A stretch of DNA of 64,000 nucleotides from Lederbergia sp. NSJ-179. Lineage in GTDB: Bacteria; Bacillota; Bacilli; Bacillales; Bacillaceae_C. The position numbers were made by a program, and so were the translations under genes. A model generated the notes under the pieces. The model saw only the letters and a list, made by a program, of their open reading frames with translations. It was not told the DNA's origin and did no database searches. The stretch spans positions 95,661 through 159,660 of the forward strand of contig NZ_JALIFP010000008.1 in NCBI RefSeq assembly GCF_022867885.1, read 5' to 3'. Below, piece by piece: positions 48,491 to 60,861 of this stretch; positions within the stretch are counted from its first letter, which is position 1, and each line of letters begins with the position of its first letter.

Positions 48491-50022
48491 TAGTGTTTAA
48501 AGTGGCGAACTCCGGTAAATACCATCGCAATACCATGTTTGTCGGCTTCTTTAATGGAGTCTTCATCACGAATCGATCCACCTGGTTGAATAATAGCCGT
48601 TATTCCAGCTTTAGCCGCTTCTTCTACCGTATCACTCATTGGGAAGAAGGCATCTGAGGCGATAACGGCTCCTTTCGCCCGTTCTCCTGCTTGTTCGAGC
48701 GCAATTTTCGCTGCACCGACACGGTTCATTTGGCCCGCGCCAATCCCAAGGGTCATCCTATCTCCCACCACAACAATCGCATTCGATTTGACATGTTTGA
48801 CTACTTTCCAAGCGAGTTTCAAAGATGCAAGCTCTTCTGCCGTAGGCTCTCGTTTGGTCGGAATCGAGATGTTGCCATCTTCAAAGGTAAAGGTATCCTG
48901 ATCTTGTACAAGCAGTCCACCTTCTACAGAGGTCAATAATTTTTCACGCTTATTGGCGTCCTCAAACGGAATCGTTAACAGTCGAATATTCTTTTTCGCT
49001 TGTAAAATGTCCAAGGCTGCTTGTGAAAAGGAAGGCGCAATCACAATTTCCAAGAAAATTTCATGCAATTGACGAGCTGTCTCCTGATCCACTTCCCGGT
49101 TTACCGCCACAATCCCACCAAAAATCGAAGTCGTATCTGCTTCATACGCTTTTTTAAATGCTTCCGAAATCGATGCACCAATCCCAATTCCACAAGGATT
49201 CATATGCTTCACAGCAACGGCGGCGGGCTCCGTAAACTCCTTCACCATTTGCAAAGCTGCATCGGCATCCCGAATATTATTGTAAGATAGTTCCTTACCG
49301 TGCAATTGAGCGGCATTCGCAATCGAAAATTTTGATCCTAAAGGCTGCTTATAAAAGGCCGCTTTTTGATGCGGATTTTCCCCATATCGTAAGCTTTGTT
49401 TTAATTCAAATGTAAATGTGACACTCTCAGGTTGTTCCTCCCCCACAAGTTCGGTCATGTATTCAGCAATCAGTGCATCATAAGTAGCCGTATGGCGGAA
49501 AACCTTCGCCGCCAACGCCTTACGTTTTTGTTCATCTAACTCGTTTTTCTTCAATGCCTGTAGGACATCCGCATAATCTTCCGGATCGACTACGACAGCC
49601 ACATCAGCAAAGTTTTTCGCTGCCGCTCTCAGCATCGTCGGTCCACCGATATCAATGTTTTCTATCTTGTCTGATTCCGTTGCGTCTCCTCGTTCAAGTG
49701 TTTGCTTAAATGGATACAAGTTCACGACAACCAAATCAATCGGCTCAATCCCATTGTCTGCCAATTGTTTTTGATGGTCCGGATCATTTCGCTTCGCCAA
49801 AAGTCCACCATGGATGAAAGGATGCAATGTTTTCACCCTTCCATCAAGGATTTCTGGAAAACCGGTCACATCTTCCACACTCATAGCCGGTATATTTTCA
49901 TGACGTAGGGCCTGCAAAGTTCCACCGGTCGAAATAATTTCATAACCAAGTTCAACCAAACCGCGGGCAAATTCTCCGATCTTTTCCTTATTGGATACAC
50001 TGATAAGTACTCTTTTTTTCAT
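48490..50022 (-). CDS. purH: Bifunctional AICAR formyltransferase / IMP cyclohydrolase
   Basis: Two domains are in order: the MGS-like IMP cyclohydrolase (about 1-195: ISVSNKEKIGEFARGL, GGRVKTLHP) and the AICAR transformylase (200-510: LRYGENPHQKAAFY, KHMNPCGI, GAGQMNRVGAAKIAL). It carries out the last two steps to IMP. Its start lies 28 bases downstream of the purN stop. Confidence 0.97.
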
Positions 50023-50050
50023 ATAAAAGCTCCTTTATCTTCAAAAAGAA

Positions 50051-50623
50051 TTATTCTTTTTCGTTTGCGATCAACTGATTAATGACCTGTGGATAAAGTT
50101 GATGCTCTACCCTGTGGATGCGCTCTTCCAATGTTTCAAGCGTATCATCAGGGTAAATATTGATTTCCTGTTGGGCAATGATCGGTCCAGTATCAATCCC
50201 CGTATCAACGAAATGAACCGTTACTCCCGTCTTATTCACCCCAGCCTGAAATGCCTGAAGAAACGCATCTTTCCCGGGAAATTTTGGAAGCATGGAAGGA
50301 TGAATATTGACAATCCGGTGTTCAAATGCATCTAACAGAGTTTGTCCGACAATTCGCATATAACCCGCGAGAAAAATCCATTCCACATCCTTTTCCCGTA
50401 GTTTTTCAAGCAGCTCTCGTTCGTATTCTACCTTTGAGGAATAAGAGTTTGGCAGAAAAACAAACTCTTGAACGCCATATCCCTTAGCTTTTTCGATGAC
50501 CGTCGCACCAGGTTTGTCACAGACTAGTAAAACAATTTCGCAGAAAAGATTGTCTTTTTCCATTATTGCTTGAAAATTGGTACCTGTACCTGAAGCAAAT
50601 ACGGCAGCCTTTACTTTCTTCAT
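50051..50623 (-). CDS. purN: Phosphoribosylglycinamide formyltransferase
   Basis: 190 residues. The phosphate-binding GTGTNFQAI is near residue 12. Catalytic Asn, His and Asp are in [13 protein letters not shown] and [15 protein letters not shown]. It uses 10-formyl-THF to make FGAR. The start overlaps the purM stop by 4 bases. Confidence 0.96.
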   Translation of the reverse strand: MKKVKAAVFASGTGTNFQAIMEKDNLFCEIVLLVCDKPGATVIEKAKGYGVQEFVFLPNSYSSKVEYERELLEKLREKDVEWIFLAGYMRIVGQTLLDAFEHRIVNIHPSMLPKFPGKDAFLQAFQAGVNKTGVTVHFVDTGIDTGPIIAQQEINIYPDDTLETLEERIHRVEHQLYPQVINQLIANEKE

Positions 50624-51639
50624 CGTTTAAAATGCACACCTTCCCCTTCTACGACTCTACCGATAATCGAGGCATACTCCCCTTGTTGATGCAAAATGTC
50701 GAGAATCCCATTGGCATCTTCTCTCGAAACGGCGATCGCCATGCCAATTCCCATATTAAAGACACCATACATTTCATCAGTAGGAATGTTTCCTTCTTTT
50801 TGTAAAAATGAGAAGATAGCCGGAACTTGCCAACTTGAGGGCTCCAGTTCGACCCCCAGTCCAGCCGGAAGCATTCTTGGAAAATTTTCATAAAAACCGC
50901 CCCCTGTAATATGGGCTATCCCGCTAATCTCGTATTTTTGTTGTATTGACTGGATTTGTTTTGTATAGATCTTCGTTGGGACGAGCAGTGCTTCGCCAAG
51001 AGTTTCCGTTAATCCATCGTATGTTTTATGAAGATCAAGACCATCTACTATTTTCCGAACAAGGGAATACCCATTGGAATGAATGCCGCTAGATGGGAAT
51101 CCAATCAGAACATGATTGGCATCGATGGCTTTCCCCGTAATTAACTTTGACTTTTCGGCAATTCCTACCGCGAAGCCTGCTAAATCATATTCATGATCTT
51201 CATACATCCCAGGCATTTCAGCCGTCTCGCCGCCAATTAGGGCAGCACCAGCTTGCACACACCCTTCAGCTACCCCTTTCACGATTTGCTCAATGACGTC
51301 TGGATTGTTTTTCCCACATGCGATATAGTCGAGGAAAAACAAAGGACTCGCTCCTTGAGCAACAATATCATTGACACACATGGCGACTAGATCAATCCCA
51401 ACGGAATGATGGATATTCATTTGGAAGGCAAGCTTTAGCTTTGTCCCGACTCCATCTGTACCTGAAACAAGGACTGGTTCCTCATATTTAAAAGCGGTCA
51501 AATCAAAGAGTCCGCCAAAGCCACCTATTTCCCCAATCGCTTCCGGCCTGTTTGTTTTGGCGATATGCTTTTTCATTCGCTTAACCGCTTCATACCCTTT
51601 TTCTACATCTACACCTGCTTGTTGATAACTCCCCGTCAT
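50620..51639 (-). CDS. purM: Phosphoribosylformylglycinamidine cyclo-ligase
   Basis: AIR synthetase, 339 residues, with [28 protein letters not shown] and [14 protein letters not shown]. It closes the imidazole ring, making AIR, which also feeds the thiamine pyrimidine branch. I chose the ATG before [14 protein letters not shown] (AAAAGGGG upstream); the frame extends 31 codons further into the end of purF but without family similarity. Confidence 0.96.
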   Translation of the reverse strand: MTGSYQQAGVDVEKGYEAVKRMKKHIAKTNRPEAIGEIGGFGGLFDLTAFKYEEPVLVSGTDGVGTKLKLAFQMNIHHSVGIDLVAMCVNDIVAQGASPLFFLDYIACGKNNPDVIEQIVKGVAEGCVQAGAALIGGETAEMPGMYEDHEYDLAGFAVGIAEKSKLITGKAIDANHVLIGFPSSGIHSNGYSLVRKIVDGLDLHKTYDGLTETLGEALLVPTKIYTKQIQSIQQKYEISGIAHITGGGFYENFPRMLPAGLGVELEPSSWQVPAIFSFLQKEGNIPTDEMYGVFNMGIGMAIAVSREDANGILDILHQQGEYASIIGRVVEGEGVHFKR

Positions 51640-51656
51640 ATCACAATCCCCTTTTC

Positions 51657-53066
51657 TTAACATCTCGTATACGAAATGACCTTTTCGTTCTCCTGTGTAA
51701 CAGGGTAGTTTCCGTTCATACATGCAGTACAAATGCCTTGATGAATCGATTTCGCTTGGACAATTGCCTTTTCCAAACCTTCCTCTGACAGAAAAGCAAT
51801 ACTATCTGCACCGATGACTTCACATATCTCTTCAACTGAATAGTTAGCCGCAATCAATTCCTCTTTTGTGGACATATCAATCCCGTAATAACATGCGTTT
51901 GTAATAGCTGGAGAAGCAATCCGTACATGTACTTCCTTAGCCCCTGCCTCTTTCAACATTCTAACAATTCTTTTGCTTGTTGTTCCGCGGACAATGGAAT
52001 CATCAATCATCACGACCCGTTTTCCCTCAAGAATTTTTCGGACGGGTGATAGCTTCATTTTCACCCCTTGTTCCCTCAATTCCTGAGAGGGTTGGATAAA
52101 GGTCCTTCCTACATACCGATTTTTGATCACGCCCATTTCATAAGGTAATCCGCTCTGTTCAGCATAGCCAATCGCTGCAGAGATACTTGAATCTGGTACT
52201 CCCGTCACGACATCTGCTTCAACTGGCGCCTCCTTCGCGAGCTCAATCCCCATCTTTTTGCGCGATGCATGGACATTGGTATGATTTAAGTCACTATCAG
52301 GCCTTGAAAGATAAACATATTCCATGGCACATAACTTACGTTGTTTCTGTTCGCTAAAGCGGGTTGATGCTATCCCGTTGTCACTAATGGTAATAAGTTC
52401 TCCCGGTAATACTTCCCTTTCAAAGCTTGCCCCAATCATATCAAATGCACATGTTTCTGATGCAATAACATAGGCTTCACCAAGCCGGCCGATCGACAAC
52501 GGTCTGATGCCTCTTGGGTCAAGGGCTGCATATAGCTTTTCTTCTGTGAGAACCAAGTAGGCATAAGCCCCGATCACTTTCTGAAGAGAGTCAATCATAC
52601 ATTCTTCCATTTTTATTTTACCGCTTCGTTTGATTAAGTGGGCAAGTACTTCGGTATCTGAGGATGTTTGCAAAATACTTCCCTGTGCCTCCAACTCACC
52701 GCGAAGTTGATAAGCATTCATGATGTTTCCATTATGAGCAAGCGCCATACTTCCTGATTGCGAGTGAAACAATAGAGGTTGCACATTATTCTTACTTTTA
52801 TCCCCTTGTGTTGAGTAACGGACATGACCAATCGCAGCCCGTCCTGACAACTCCGAAAACTCAGCTTGTTTGAACACATCGTTGACAAGTCCTAAATCTT
52901 TATGAACTTTTAATGTTGATCCGTCATTTACGACCACTCCCGCTCCTTCTTGCCCCCGGTGCTGAAGGGCATGAAGACCATAATAAGCAAGTTCTGCCGC
53001 CTTAGGATGTCCCCATATACCAAACACTCCACATTCCTCATTTATGCCTTTGATTTCAGCAAGCAT
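51657..53066 (-). CDS. purF: Amidophosphoribosyltransferase
   Basis: 469 residues. An 11-residue propeptide ([11 protein letters not shown]) precedes the catalytic Cys12, exposed by processing as in B. subtilis. The glutaminase domain ([10 protein letters not shown]) is followed by the PRTase domain with the PRPP loop [18 protein letters not shown] near 340. Cysteines for a structural 4Fe-4S cluster are present, for example near 240, 390 and 450. It catalyses the committed first step of purine synthesis. The gene overlaps the purL end by 25 bases. Confidence 0.96.
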   Translation of the reverse strand: MLAEIKGINEECGVFGIWGHPKAAELAYYGLHALQHRGQEGAGVVVNDGSTLKVHKDLGLVNDVFKQAEFSELSGRAAIGHVRYSTQGDKSKNNVQPLLFHSQSGSMALAHNGNIMNAYQLRGELEAQGSILQTSSDTEVLAHLIKRSGKIKMEECMIDSLQKVIGAYAYLVLTEEKLYAALDPRGIRPLSIGRLGEAYVIASETCAFDMIGASFEREVLPGELITISDNGIASTRFSEQKQRKLCAMEYVYLSRPDSDLNHTNVHASRKKMGIELAKEAPVEADVVTGVPDSSISAAIGYAEQSGLPYEMGVIKNRYVGRTFIQPSQELREQGVKMKLSPVRKILEGKRVVMIDDSIVRGTTSKRIVRMLKEAGAKEVHVRIASPAITNACYYGIDMSTKEELIAANYSVEEICEVIGADSIAFLSEEGLEKAIVQAKSIHQGICTACMNGNYPVTQENEKVISYTRC

Positions 53067-55270
53067 GGAAGAGCTCCCTTCCAGATTTCACTGAGCTGGC
53101 TGATCTTTTCTTCGATTAGAACCTCACCATTCAAGTCAATCTTCATTTTGCCCGTATCTGTCACTGTACCTATAAACCTGCAATCATCAAAAAGTTGTTC
53201 AAACTGCTCCTGATGCTGTTCTTTTACCGTTACTAAAAAACGTGATTGTGTTTCACTAAATAATTCTACCGTAGGATTTCCTTCCAGAAATACCTCTAGA
53301 CCAAGCTGTCTATCAGTAAAGGCACTTTCAGCCAATGCCACAGCCAATCCTCCTTCAGCTAGATCATGGGCAGATTGCACGAACCCAAGACGAATAGCGG
53401 AGAGCAATTGCTGTTGACGTTTCGCTTCTATCTCCAAATCAATTGCAGGTGCCCGCCCTTCATATTTTCCAAAGAGAATATTTTGGACCTCACTTCCACC
53501 GAACTCTGGTTTCGTTTCACCTATCAGATAAATCCGATCGCCTGACTTTTGAAAGAAGCTTGATGTTATATGTTCCAACGAATTGATTAAACCAACCATA
53601 CCGACAATCGGCGTCGGAAAAATGGAATTTCCTCTAGACTGGTTATAGAGTGATACATTCCCGCTAATCACTGGCGTTTCCAAAATGCGACAAGCCTCAC
53701 TCATCCCTTCCACACTTTTTTCCATTTGCCAAAATACTTCTGGATTTGTCGGGTTCCCAAAATTCAAACCATCTGTTAGACCAATCGGTTTTGCTCCTGA
53801 GCAGATGATATTCCTTGCGGCTTCAGCAACGGCTATCTTTCCACCTGTTTCAGGATCTAAGTACAGATAGCGAGAATTACAATCCGTTGTAATCGCTAAT
53901 GCCTTATCGGTTCCTTTAATTCTAAGAACGGCTGCATCTGAACCCGGTGCTATCACTGTATTGGTCTGAACCATTGAATCATATTGATTATAGACCCATT
54001 CCTTACTAGCGATTGTCGGTTGGCGCAATAGTCTTTTGAGCATATCGGCATGATCATCGATCGTAGGAATGGTATTCGCCATCTTCTGAAATTCCTTGAA
54101 ATACTGAGCTTCTTTTGAAGGGAGCTCATAAACAGGCGCTTGTTCTGCTAAAGCATCTACCGGAATATCTGCAACGATTGCCCCATGTTGTTTAATCCGG
54201 AACGTCTTTTCCTCGATGACCGTTCCAACCGCCACGGCCTCTAGACCATATTTTTCAAAGATATTAATAATTTCCTGTTCCTGCCCCTTTTTCACCACCA
54301 TAAGCATCCGTTCCTGGGATTCGGAAAGCATCATCTCGTACGCATTCATATGCTGTTCCCGTTGTGGGACGAGGTCCAGATTCATCTCCATACCGGTTCC
54401 TGCCTTACTTGCCATTTCACTGGCAGATGAGGTGAGTCCGGCTGCCCCCATATCCTGCATACCAACGAGTGCCTCACAGTGGATCGCCTCCAAACAGGCT
54501 TCTATCAATAATTTTTCCATGAAAGGATCACCAACCTGCACACTTGGACGGTCCTTATAAGCATCCTCTGCTAAATCATCGGAAGCAAATGTCGCTCCAT
54601 GAATCCCATCCCGTCCGGTAGGTGCCCCTGCATATAGAACGGTATTTCCGATACCAGCCGCAATCCCTTTCTGGATGTCATCATGGTGAATAAGTCCAAC
54701 ACACATCGCATTGACAAGTGGATTATCTTCATAGCAATCATCAAACTGCACCTCGCCTCCGACTGTTGGCACCCCGACACAGTTACCGTATCCGGCAATT
54801 CCATCCACAATCCCTTGAAAAAGGTATTTGACACGTTCATGATTCAAGTCACCGAACCGGAGCGAGTTCATTAATGCAATTGGGCGTGCTCCCATGGAGA
54901 ACACATCACGAATGATGCCTCCGACTCCCGTTGCCGCACCTTGATACGGCTCAACGGCAGAGGGATGATTATGGCTTTCAATTTTAAACACAACCGCCTG
55001 GCCATCGCCAATATCAATGATCCCAGCACCTTCACCAGGACCTTGAAGGACTTGCGGCCCCTTTACCGGGAATTTTTTAAGCAATGGTTTGGATGATTTA
55101 TAGCTACAATGTTCTGACCACATAACAGAAAAAATACCCGTTTCTGTAAAATTTGGTCGACGATTCAAAATGGCTTTTATTTTCTTATATTCCTGATCGC
55201 TCAGTCCCATCCCTTGATACAATTTATCTTGTTCGATTTTCTCTGGACTGATCTCATGCGTTTGCAACAT
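53042..55270 (-). CDS. purL: FGAM synthase subunit PurL (small form, 742 aa)
   Basis: The Bacillus-type PurL that works with PurQ and PurS. It has [18 protein letters not shown] near 50, the ATP-binding [23 protein letters not shown], and two AIRS-like halves (second: [12 protein letters not shown]). It converts FGAR to FGAM. It overlaps purQ by 17 bases and purF by 25, showing tight coupling. Confidence 0.97.
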   Translation of the reverse strand: MLQTHEISPEKIEQDKLYQGMGLSDQEYKKIKAILNRRPNFTETGIFSVMWSEHCSYKSSKPLLKKFPVKGPQVLQGPGEGAGIIDIGDGQAVVFKIESHNHPSAVEPYQGAATGVGGIIRDVFSMGARPIALMNSLRFGDLNHERVKYLFQGIVDGIAGYGNCVGVPTVGGEVQFDDCYEDNPLVNAMCVGLIHHDDIQKGIAAGIGNTVLYAGAPTGRDGIHGATFASDDLAEDAYKDRPSVQVGDPFMEKLLIEACLEAIHCEALVGMQDMGAAGLTSSASEMASKAGTGMEMNLDLVPQREQHMNAYEMMLSESQERMLMVVKKGQEQEIINIFEKYGLEAVAVGTVIEEKTFRIKQHGAIVADIPVDALAEQAPVYELPSKEAQYFKEFQKMANTIPTIDDHADMLKRLLRQPTIASKEWVYNQYDSMVQTNTVIAPGSDAAVLRIKGTDKALAITTDCNSRYLYLDPETGGKIAVAEAARNIICSGAKPIGLTDGLNFGNPTNPEVFWQMEKSVEGMSEACRILETPVISGNVSLYNQSRGNSIFPTPIVGMVGLINSLEHITSSFFQKSGDRIYLIGETKPEFGGSEVQNILFGKYEGRAPAIDLEIEAKRQQQLLSAIRLGFVQSAHDLAEGGLAVALAESAFTDRQLGLEVFLEGNPTVELFSETQSRFLVTVKEQHQEQFEQLFDDCRFIGTVTDTGKMKIDLNGEVLIEEKISQLSEIWKGALPCLLKSKA

Positions 55271-55937
55271 AGGAGTCCCTCCAATTTTTGACGATGGACT
55301 GGAATAATTTCAATCCATCCATACTGCCAAGGATTTTTTCAACAGCACGTTCAGGATGAGGCATCATGCCAAGCACATTCCCCTCTTTATTGATGATGCC
55401 TGCAATATTGGCGACGGAACCATTTGGGTTATCTTGGTAGGTAAAGACAATTTGCTGATTAGCCTGTAATTCTGCCAATGCCTTTTCATCACAAAAGTAA
55501 TTTCCTTCCCCATGCGCGATCGGGAAATGGACAATTTCTCCCTTTTCAAACGATGAGCTAAAGATCGTTTGATTATTCTGAACAATCAATCGTTCTTGTT
55601 GACATTTAAATGCCAGGTTTTTATTGCGCAGCATGGCTCCTGGTAGCAGTCCAGCCTCCAACAAAATTTGAAATCCATTGCAAACACCAAGAATCGGCCT
55701 TCCTCTTTCCGCCAACATTTTGATTTGTTTCATAATGTTAGAGGTGGACGCGATGGCCCCTGTGCGTAAATAGTCGCCATAAGAAAAACCACCTGGAAGC
55801 AAAATTCCATCATAGTTTTCTAGACTACTATTTTCATACCATACAAGATCTGCTTCTTCCTTGAGAACATGTTTCACAGCATGATACATATCATGGTCAC
55901 AATTGGATCCTGGAAAAACGATTACGGCAAATTTCAC
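55254..55937 (-). CDS. purQ: FGAM synthase subunit PurQ (glutaminase)
   Basis: Class I glutamine amidotransferase, 227 residues. FPGSNCD is at the N-terminus, the nucleophile Cys is in [11 protein letters not shown] near 86, and the His/Glu pair is in [11 protein letters not shown]. It supplies ammonia to PurL. It overlaps purS by 4 bases. Confidence 0.96.
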   Translation of the reverse strand: MKFAVIVFPGSNCDHDMYHAVKHVLKEEADLVWYENSSLENYDGILLPGGFSYGDYLRTGAIASTSNIMKQIKMLAERGRPILGVCNGFQILLEAGLLPGAMLRNKNLAFKCQQERLIVQNNQTIFSSSFEKGEIVHFPIAHGEGNYFCDEKALAELQANQQIVFTYQDNPNGSVANIAGIINKEGNVLGMMPHPERAVEKILGSMDGLKLFQSIVKNWRDSYVANA

Positions 55938-56185
55938 GAGTGGACGACCTCCTCCACCTCATAGCGATAATCCTCAATAACTGGATTTGCGAGCAGCTTT
56001 TCGCACATTTCGATGATACGCTGTTCAAGATCCTCTTTATCCTCTACCAAAATATCCAACCGTTTTCCAACACGGACGTCCCGGATCTCCTCATAACCTA
56101 GTGAATGAAGCGACTCTTGGATCGCTTTCCCTTGGGGATCCAATACAGCTTCCCTTAACGTGACATAAACAGTAACCTTTTTCAT
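55934..56185 (-). CDS. purS: FGAM synthase subunit PurS
   Basis: A small (83 aa) subunit that bridges PurL and PurQ. The typical start [20 protein letters not shown] and the VRVGKRLDI segment are visible. It overlaps purC by 4 bases. Confidence 0.95.
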   Translation of the reverse strand: MKKVTVYVTLREAVLDPQGKAIQESLHSLGYEEIRDVRVGKRLDILVEDKEDLEQRIIEMCEKLLANPVIEDYRYEVEEVVHS

Positions 56186-56895
56186 GACCTTGCCTCCAGC
56201 CTTTGGTATATTTCCTGATATACTTCCAATAAATCTCCTGTTCCTTGTCGAAATACATCTTTATCCAAGTTTTTATTTGTATGCCTATCCCATAGTCTGC
56301 ATGTATCCGGTGAAATTTCATCCGCTAAAATGATCGAACCGTCTGGTAAACGGCCAAATTCCAGCTTAAAATCCACTAGCTTGACATCTATTCCAGCAAA
56401 AATGTGAATCAGTTGTTGATTGATTTGCAATGCCTTTTCTTTTATTTCAGCTATTTCGGAATCACTGATATGACATAATAACCTTGCATGATCGTCATTT
56501 ATAAGCGGATCACCCAGCTGATCGTTTTTATAGTAGAATTCCACAAGTGGTGGCTGAAAAACAGTCTGTTCCCGCATCCCCAAGCGTTTTGTAATACTTC
56601 CAGCCGCCATATTCCGGATCACGACTTCCAAAGGAATGATTTCAGTTTGGTGAACAAGTTGCTCTGTTTCATTTAGTTTTTTAATAAAATGGGTCTCAAT
56701 TTCCTGCTTTTGCAGCCTAGAAAAGATATGGGCTGAAATTTCATTGTTCAATCTTCCTTTTCCCGTGAAGTTCGCTTTCTTCTTACCATTGAATGCGGTA
56801 GCCTCATCTTTATAGGACAGGACCAATGTACCTCGTCGGTTTTCTGTCATAAAGACTTTTTTGCCTTTCCCTTCATACAATAGGTTTGCTTTCAT
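56182..56895 (-). CDS. purC: SAICAR synthase
   Basis: 237 residues with [11 protein letters not shown] at the N-terminus and the conserved [10 protein letters not shown] and [14 protein letters not shown] motifs. It joins aspartate to CAIR using ATP. It overlaps purB by 4 bases. Confidence 0.96.
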   Translation of the reverse strand: MKANLLYEGKGKKVFMTENRRGTLVLSYKDEATAFNGKKKANFTGKGRLNNEISAHIFSRLQKQEIETHFIKKLNETEQLVHQTEIIPLEVVIRNMAAGSITKRLGMREQTVFQPPLVEFYYKNDQLGDPLINDDHARLLCHISDSEIAEIKEKALQINQQLIHIFAGIDVKLVDFKLEFGRLPDGSIILADEISPDTCRLWDRHTNKNLDKDVFRQGTGDLLEVYQEIYQRLEARS

Positions 56896-58196
56896 TCGGA
56901 AGCCCCCAGTCCAATTCTTGTAAAGATGGCATCGATATTTTTCAAATGGTAGGTATAGTCAAAACAATTGTCGAGTTCATCGCTTGTTAATTTGTTTTTA
57001 ATCTGAACATCTTTTTCAATCAGTTGGCGAAAGTGGACGCCCGTTTCCCAAGCCTCCATGGCTTTTGGCTGAACGAGATCATAAGCCTCTTCACGTGTCA
57101 TTCCTTTATCAATTAATGCAAGCAAGACGCGTTGCGAAAAAATAACACCATATGTTTTATCTATATTTTTTTTCATATTTTCAGGGAATACCGTTAAATT
57201 CTTCACGATATTGGCAAAACGATTCAACATATAATCCAAAGCAATCGTGGCATCCGGTAAAATAATCCGTTCCGCCGAAGAATGGGATATATCCCGTTCA
57301 TGCCAGAGGCTAACATTTTCATAAGCCGTCACCATATGTCCTCGTATGACACGTGCCATTCCTGTCATGTTTTCGGATCCAATGGGATTACGTTTATGCG
57401 GCATCGCGGAAGAACCTTTCTGCCCTTTCGCAAAATACTCTTCCACTTCACGTACTTCCGTTTTCTGCAAACCGCGGATTTCGGTGGCAAACTTTTCTAT
57501 TGACGTTGCGATCAAGGCCAGTGTCGAAATATAGGCTGCATGGCGATCACGCTGTAGCGTTTGTGTGGATACAGGCGCTGGAGATAGTCCAAGCTTTTCG
57601 CATACATATTGCTCTACAAAAGGATCAATATTGGCATAGGTTCCGACTGCACCAGAAATTTTCCCGAATTCCACCCCAGCCGCTGCTTGTTTGAATCGCT
57701 CAAGATTGCGTTTCATCTCCTCATACCATAAAGCAATTTTTAAACCGAAGGTCGTCGGCTCGGCGTGAACACCATGAGTCCGTCCCATCATCACGGTATG
57801 TTTATGCTCCCTTGCCTTTACACATAAAATCTCGATAAATCTTTGCAAATCCGCAAGCAGGATTTCATTCGCCTGTTTTAGCAAATAAGACAATGCTGTA
57901 TCTACTACATCTGTTGAGGTTAATCCGTAGTGAATCCATTTTCTCTCCTGACCAAGTGTCTCCGAAACCGCTCTTGTAAAAGCCACGACATCATGGCGGG
58001 TTTCTTCCTCAATTTCTTTGATTCGCTTCACATTAAAAGCTGCTTTTTGGCGAATTTTCTGGACATCTTCCCGCGGAATGGCCCCCAGTTCTGCCCATGC
58101 TTCACAGGCGAGAATTTCCACTTCCAACCAGGCTTTAAAGCGATTTTCCTCCGACCAAATAGCACCCATTTCTGGCCTTGTATATCGTTCAATCAT
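56892..58196 (-). CDS. purB: Adenylosuccinate lyase
   Basis: Fumarase/aspartase-superfamily lyase, 434 residues. The catalytic histidine segment is [20 protein letters not shown] near 140, and the flexible signature loop is [15 protein letters not shown] near 263-277. It acts at two points, SAICAR and adenylosuccinate. The start is ATG with a GAAAAAAG-type site, 34 bases after purK. Confidence 0.96.
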   Translation of the reverse strand: MIERYTRPEMGAIWSEENRFKAWLEVEILACEAWAELGAIPREDVQKIRQKAAFNVKRIKEIEEETRHDVVAFTRAVSETLGQERKWIHYGLTSTDVVDTALSYLLKQANEILLADLQRFIEILCVKAREHKHTVMMGRTHGVHAEPTTFGLKIALWYEEMKRNLERFKQAAAGVEFGKISGAVGTYANIDPFVEQYVCEKLGLSPAPVSTQTLQRDRHAAYISTLALIATSIEKFATEIRGLQKTEVREVEEYFAKGQKGSSAMPHKRNPIGSENMTGMARVIRGHMVTAYENVSLWHERDISHSSAERIILPDATIALDYMLNRFANIVKNLTVFPENMKKNIDKTYGVIFSQRVLLALIDKGMTREEAYDLVQPKAMEAWETGVHFRQLIEKDVQIKNKLTSDELDNCFDYTYHLKNIDAIFTRIGLGASE

Positions 58197-58230
58197 CTTT
58201 TTTCCTCACTTTGCACATGATAATGTTTGA

Positions 58231-59367
58231 TTATGACCAAATACCGCATCCATCCAGTTCATTCATTGTTCTCTCCAAATTTTCCGTTAAAATGGTCAAA
58301 TGCCCCATTTTCCGATTGTGTTTCGCTTCTTCTTTTCCATATAGATGGATCGACCAGTTTGGTCTTTTAGGTATTTCTTCCATGACTGGGTGAACATGCT
58401 GTCCTAATATATTGACCATAATCGCCGGGCTTAACAATTGAATTTTCCGTAATGGCCAGCCACAAATCGCCCTTATATGCTGAGCAAATTGAGAAATATT
58501 GCAGGCTTCAATCGTATAATGTCCTGAGTTATGAGGCCTTGGTGCCAGTTCATTGACAAAAATTTGCTTATCCTTCGTCAAGAACATTTCCACCGCCAGC
58601 GTTCCGACCAATTGAAGATGCTGGGCTATCTTTTCTGCGAGTTGATGAACCTCATATTCCACATCTGTAGAAATTCTTGCAGGAGCAATCGTTTCATGCA
58701 AAATATGATCAATATGAATATTTTCTCCAATTGGGAAGCAAGCAAAATCACCATTTGTGCTCCTGGTCATTACAATCGATATTTCTTTTTCATACGAAAT
58801 CCAGGCTTCAAGGACACAAGCTCCATTTTCTAGCAACTGTGCCGCTTCCTCTACATCTTCTTGCTTCCGAATGATGAACTGCCCTTTGCCATCATAGCCA
58901 CCACAGGCTGTTTTTAATACAGCAGGATATCCAATCATTTGTAGTCCCTTTGCTAAATCTGCCTTCTCGTGAATGACTGCGTAAGGGGCAACCTGCACAC
59001 CAGCCTCCGTTAAGGCTTGCTTTTCTAATATTCGATCCTGTGTCATCTTAATTAATTGGGAGCCCTGTGGAAGATAAGCTTTTTCTGCTAACCAATCTAA
59101 AGCCTGATAATCGATATTTTCAAACTCATAGGTGATCACATCGCTGTTTTTGGCAAGGGTGCTTAAAGCAACTCGGTCATCATAGGCAGCTACAATTTGT
59201 TCATCCGCAACCTGCCCAGCAGGTGAATGAGGGGTTGGTTCTAATACGATCACCTGAAATCCAGCTTCTTTCGCCGAGAATGCCATCATTTTCCCTAACT
59301 GACCGCCGCCAATAATGCCAATGGTTTGACCTGGTGTAATAAATGGATGATTAGACAAGCTGATCAC
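58231..59367 (-). CDS. purK: N5-carboxyaminoimidazole ribonucleotide synthase
   Basis: ATP-grasp enzyme, 378 residues. N-terminal [16 protein letters not shown]-grasp segments ([19 protein letters not shown]) and the [20 protein letters not shown] signature are present. It makes N5-CAIR from AIR, bicarbonate and ATP. It overlaps the end of purE by 17 bases. Confidence 0.96.
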   Translation of the reverse strand: MISLSNHPFITPGQTIGIIGGGQLGKMMAFSAKEAGFQVIVLEPTPHSPAGQVADEQIVAAYDDRVALSTLAKNSDVITYEFENIDYQALDWLAEKAYLPQGSQLIKMTQDRILEKQALTEAGVQVAPYAVIHEKADLAKGLQMIGYPAVLKTACGGYDGKGQFIIRKQEDVEEAAQLLENGACVLEAWISYEKEISIVMTRSTNGDFACFPIGENIHIDHILHETIAPARISTDVEYEVHQLAEKIAQHLQLVGTLAVEMFLTKDKQIFVNELAPRPHNSGHYTIEACNISQFAQHIRAICGWPLRKIQLLSPAIMVNILGQHVHPVMEEIPKRPNWSIHLYGKEEAKHNRKMGHLTILTENLERTMNELDGCGIWS

Positions 59368-59839
59368 TGCTTTCCAATACTTTTTCTTTTAAAAACTCTC
59401 TCCTTTGAAGCAGGCGTTCTTGGATATCTTTATTTTCTGCCCCTAGTATTTGCGCCGCCAATAGCCCCGCATTGATGGCTCCTGCTTTCCCGATTGCTAC
59501 GGTGGCCACCGGAACCCCACCCGGCATTTGCACAATCGATAGGAGGGAATCCATTCCTTTTAATGCTTTTGATTCAACAGGGACCCCAATCACTGGCAAC
59601 ACTGTTTTCGCGGCAACCATTCCCGGTAAATGGGCTGCACCTCCTGCACCTGCAATGATCACCTTTAATCCTCTTTTCACGGCCGTTTCTGCATATTCAA
59701 ACATATAATCAGGTGTTCGATGGGCGGAAACCACTTTTTTCTCATAAGAAATCTCTAATTCATCCAGCACATCACAAGTATGCTTCATCGTCTCCCAATC
59801 TGATGTGCTGCCCATAATAATGCCAACTTTTGCTTCCAT
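59351..59839 (-). CDS. purE: N5-CAIR mutase PurE
   Basis: 162 residues. It has [19 protein letters not shown], the catalytic [13 protein letters not shown] and [18 protein letters not shown] chose the ATG before EAKVGI, as GGAGGGG lies five bases upstream; the frame's earlier start is a GTG overlapping that site. It is the first gene of the pur operon. Confidence 0.96.
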   Translation of the reverse strand: MEAKVGIIMGSTSDWETMKHTCDVLDELEISYEKKVVSAHRTPDYMFEYAETAVKRGLKVIIAGAGGAAHLPGMVAAKTVLPVIGVPVESKALKGMDSLLSIVQMPGGVPVATVAIGKAGAINAGLLAAQILGAENKDIQERLLQRREFLKEKVLESSDQLV

Positions 59840-59864
59840 ATCCACCCCTCCATTCTTTAAAATA

Positions 59865-59908
59865 AAAAACGGATAGTCTGCATTCTCTAAAGGAAAGCAG
59901 ACTATCCG
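59865..59908 (-). terminator. Riboswitch-controlled terminator in the purE leader
   Basis: A 12-pair stem (cggatagtctgc / gcagactatccg) is followed by six T and further T-rich sequence on the minus strand. It lies between the guanine aptamer and purE and is the expression platform that ends transcription when guanine is bound. Confidence 0.93.
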
Positions 59909-59951
59909 GGAGTTTTGTTAAAAAAATATGTACTTGCTCCCAAGTCCTACT

Positions 59952-60021
59952 TCCTCATAGTCCGATCATTTACGGTGATCAGGTAGAAACTTATGGGCCC
60001 TATCCCCATTATATATGAGGC
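59952..60021 (-). promoter_or_regulatory. Guanine riboswitch aptamer of the pur operon
   Basis: On the minus strand the conserved purine-aptamer elements appear in order: P1 arms (cctcatata / actatgagg), GGGATAGGGCCC, AAGTTTCTACC, the P3 hairpin TGATCACCGTAAATGATC, and GGACTATGAG. The specificity base is C in ACTATG, as in guanine-binding rather than adenine-binding members. Confidence 0.96.
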
Positions 60022-60038
60022 TATCTCTTGATACTTTT

Positions 60039-60068
60039 ATCTTAACAAATATAAGAAGAGAAAGTCAA
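60039..60068 (-). promoter_or_regulatory. pur operon promoter
   Basis: On the minus strand, -35 TTGACT (60063-60068) and -10 TAAGAT (60039-60044) are 18 bases apart. It is located between the PurBoxes and the aptamer. Confidence 0.7.
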
Positions 60069-60074
60069 TTAAAA

Positions 60075-60112
60075 ATCGAACAATTTTATTAAGTAAAATC
60101 CAAACGTTCGTG
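60075..60112. promoter_or_regulatory. PurR operator: PurBox pair
   Basis: CGAACAATT (60077-60085) and the inverted AAACGTTCG (60102-60110) are separated by 16 bases, the arrangement recognised by Bacillus PurR. It lies directly upstream of the -35 element and overlaps no gene. Confidence 0.88.
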
Positions 60113-60114
60113 TT

Positions 60115-60303
60115 CTAACCGTACTTTATTCCTTGGAAAACGATTTTTTGTGAAATTGGAATGTATTTTGTACTTCCGTTATGATGTTCTTCTCTGAAAA
60201 TCGGTTGCTCACTCCTTTTAATCGGTGTATATCCTTCCTGTTTCATTCTTTCTAAGCATTCCTCAATACTTTCATTCTCCATCACTTCAAATTCCTTTTT
60301 CAT
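60115..60303 (-). CDS. yebG: YebG-like NETI-motif protein (62 aa)
   Basis: A small cytoplasmic protein resembling B. subtilis YebG, which also precedes purE. The conserved beginning reads ENESIEECLERMKQEGYTPIKR; the usual NETI motif is NESI here. Function unknown. Its stop lies just before the PurBox region. Confidence 0.85.
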   Translation of the reverse strand: MKKEFEVMENESIEECLERMKQEGYTPIKRSEQPIFREEHHNGSTKYIPISQKIVFQGIKYG

Positions 60304-60360
60304 CGATGTAATCTACCTTTCTTCACTGCTTTTACCCAATTATAGAATAGGTTTCCGTTA

Positions 60361-60861
60361 TTATAAGGACAAATGATTCATTTTTTTCAACACACCTGTT
60401 TTTTGCAAACGGGTCGCTAAAATGATTCCAATGAGCATACCACTTGCACTGGAAACAAAGAAAGAGGGTAGGAAAAATAGGGCCGTTGTCGAGGTTCCCA
60501 TTAATATTTTGGCATATGGAACGGCGAAAAGGGAAGCGAACAATCCGGTACCAATTAATTCGCCCATCCCAGCAAGCCATATTTTTCCAAACTGTTTAAA
60601 CAAAAGTCCGGCTAGACAGGCCCCAATCATACCACCCGGAAATGCCAATAAGGAACCGGTCCCTGTCAAAATGCGAATGAGGGCTGTCAAAAATGCAATC
60701 ACAACGGCAGGTATAGGTCCAAGTGTAACGGCAGCAATTACATTGACCGCATGTTGAATCGGATAAGCCCGTGCGATTCCTGCGGGAAACGAGACAAAGA
60801 TTGAACCAACTACTGCGATCGCAACAAACATCGTCATCACGATCATTTTACGGATATTCAT
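60361..60861 (-). CDS. thiW: ThiW, thiamine-precursor transporter component (166 aa)
   Basis: A hydrophobic protein with about five membrane segments. It matches the ThiW family of ECF-type S components for the thiazole moiety (PIQHAVNVIAAVTLGPIPAV; GTGSLLAFPGGMIGACLAG). It probably associates with the shared ECF energising module encoded elsewhere. It overlaps thiE by 4 bases as the last gene of the TPP-controlled operon. Confidence 0.9.
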   Translation of the reverse strand: MNIRKMIVMTMFVAIAVVGSIFVSFPAGIARAYPIQHAVNVIAAVTLGPIPAVVIAFLTALIRILTGTGSLLAFPGGMIGACLAGLLFKQFGKIWLAGMGELIGTGLFASLFAVPYAKILMGTSTTALFFLPSFFVSSASGMLIGIILATRLQKTGVLKKMNHLSL

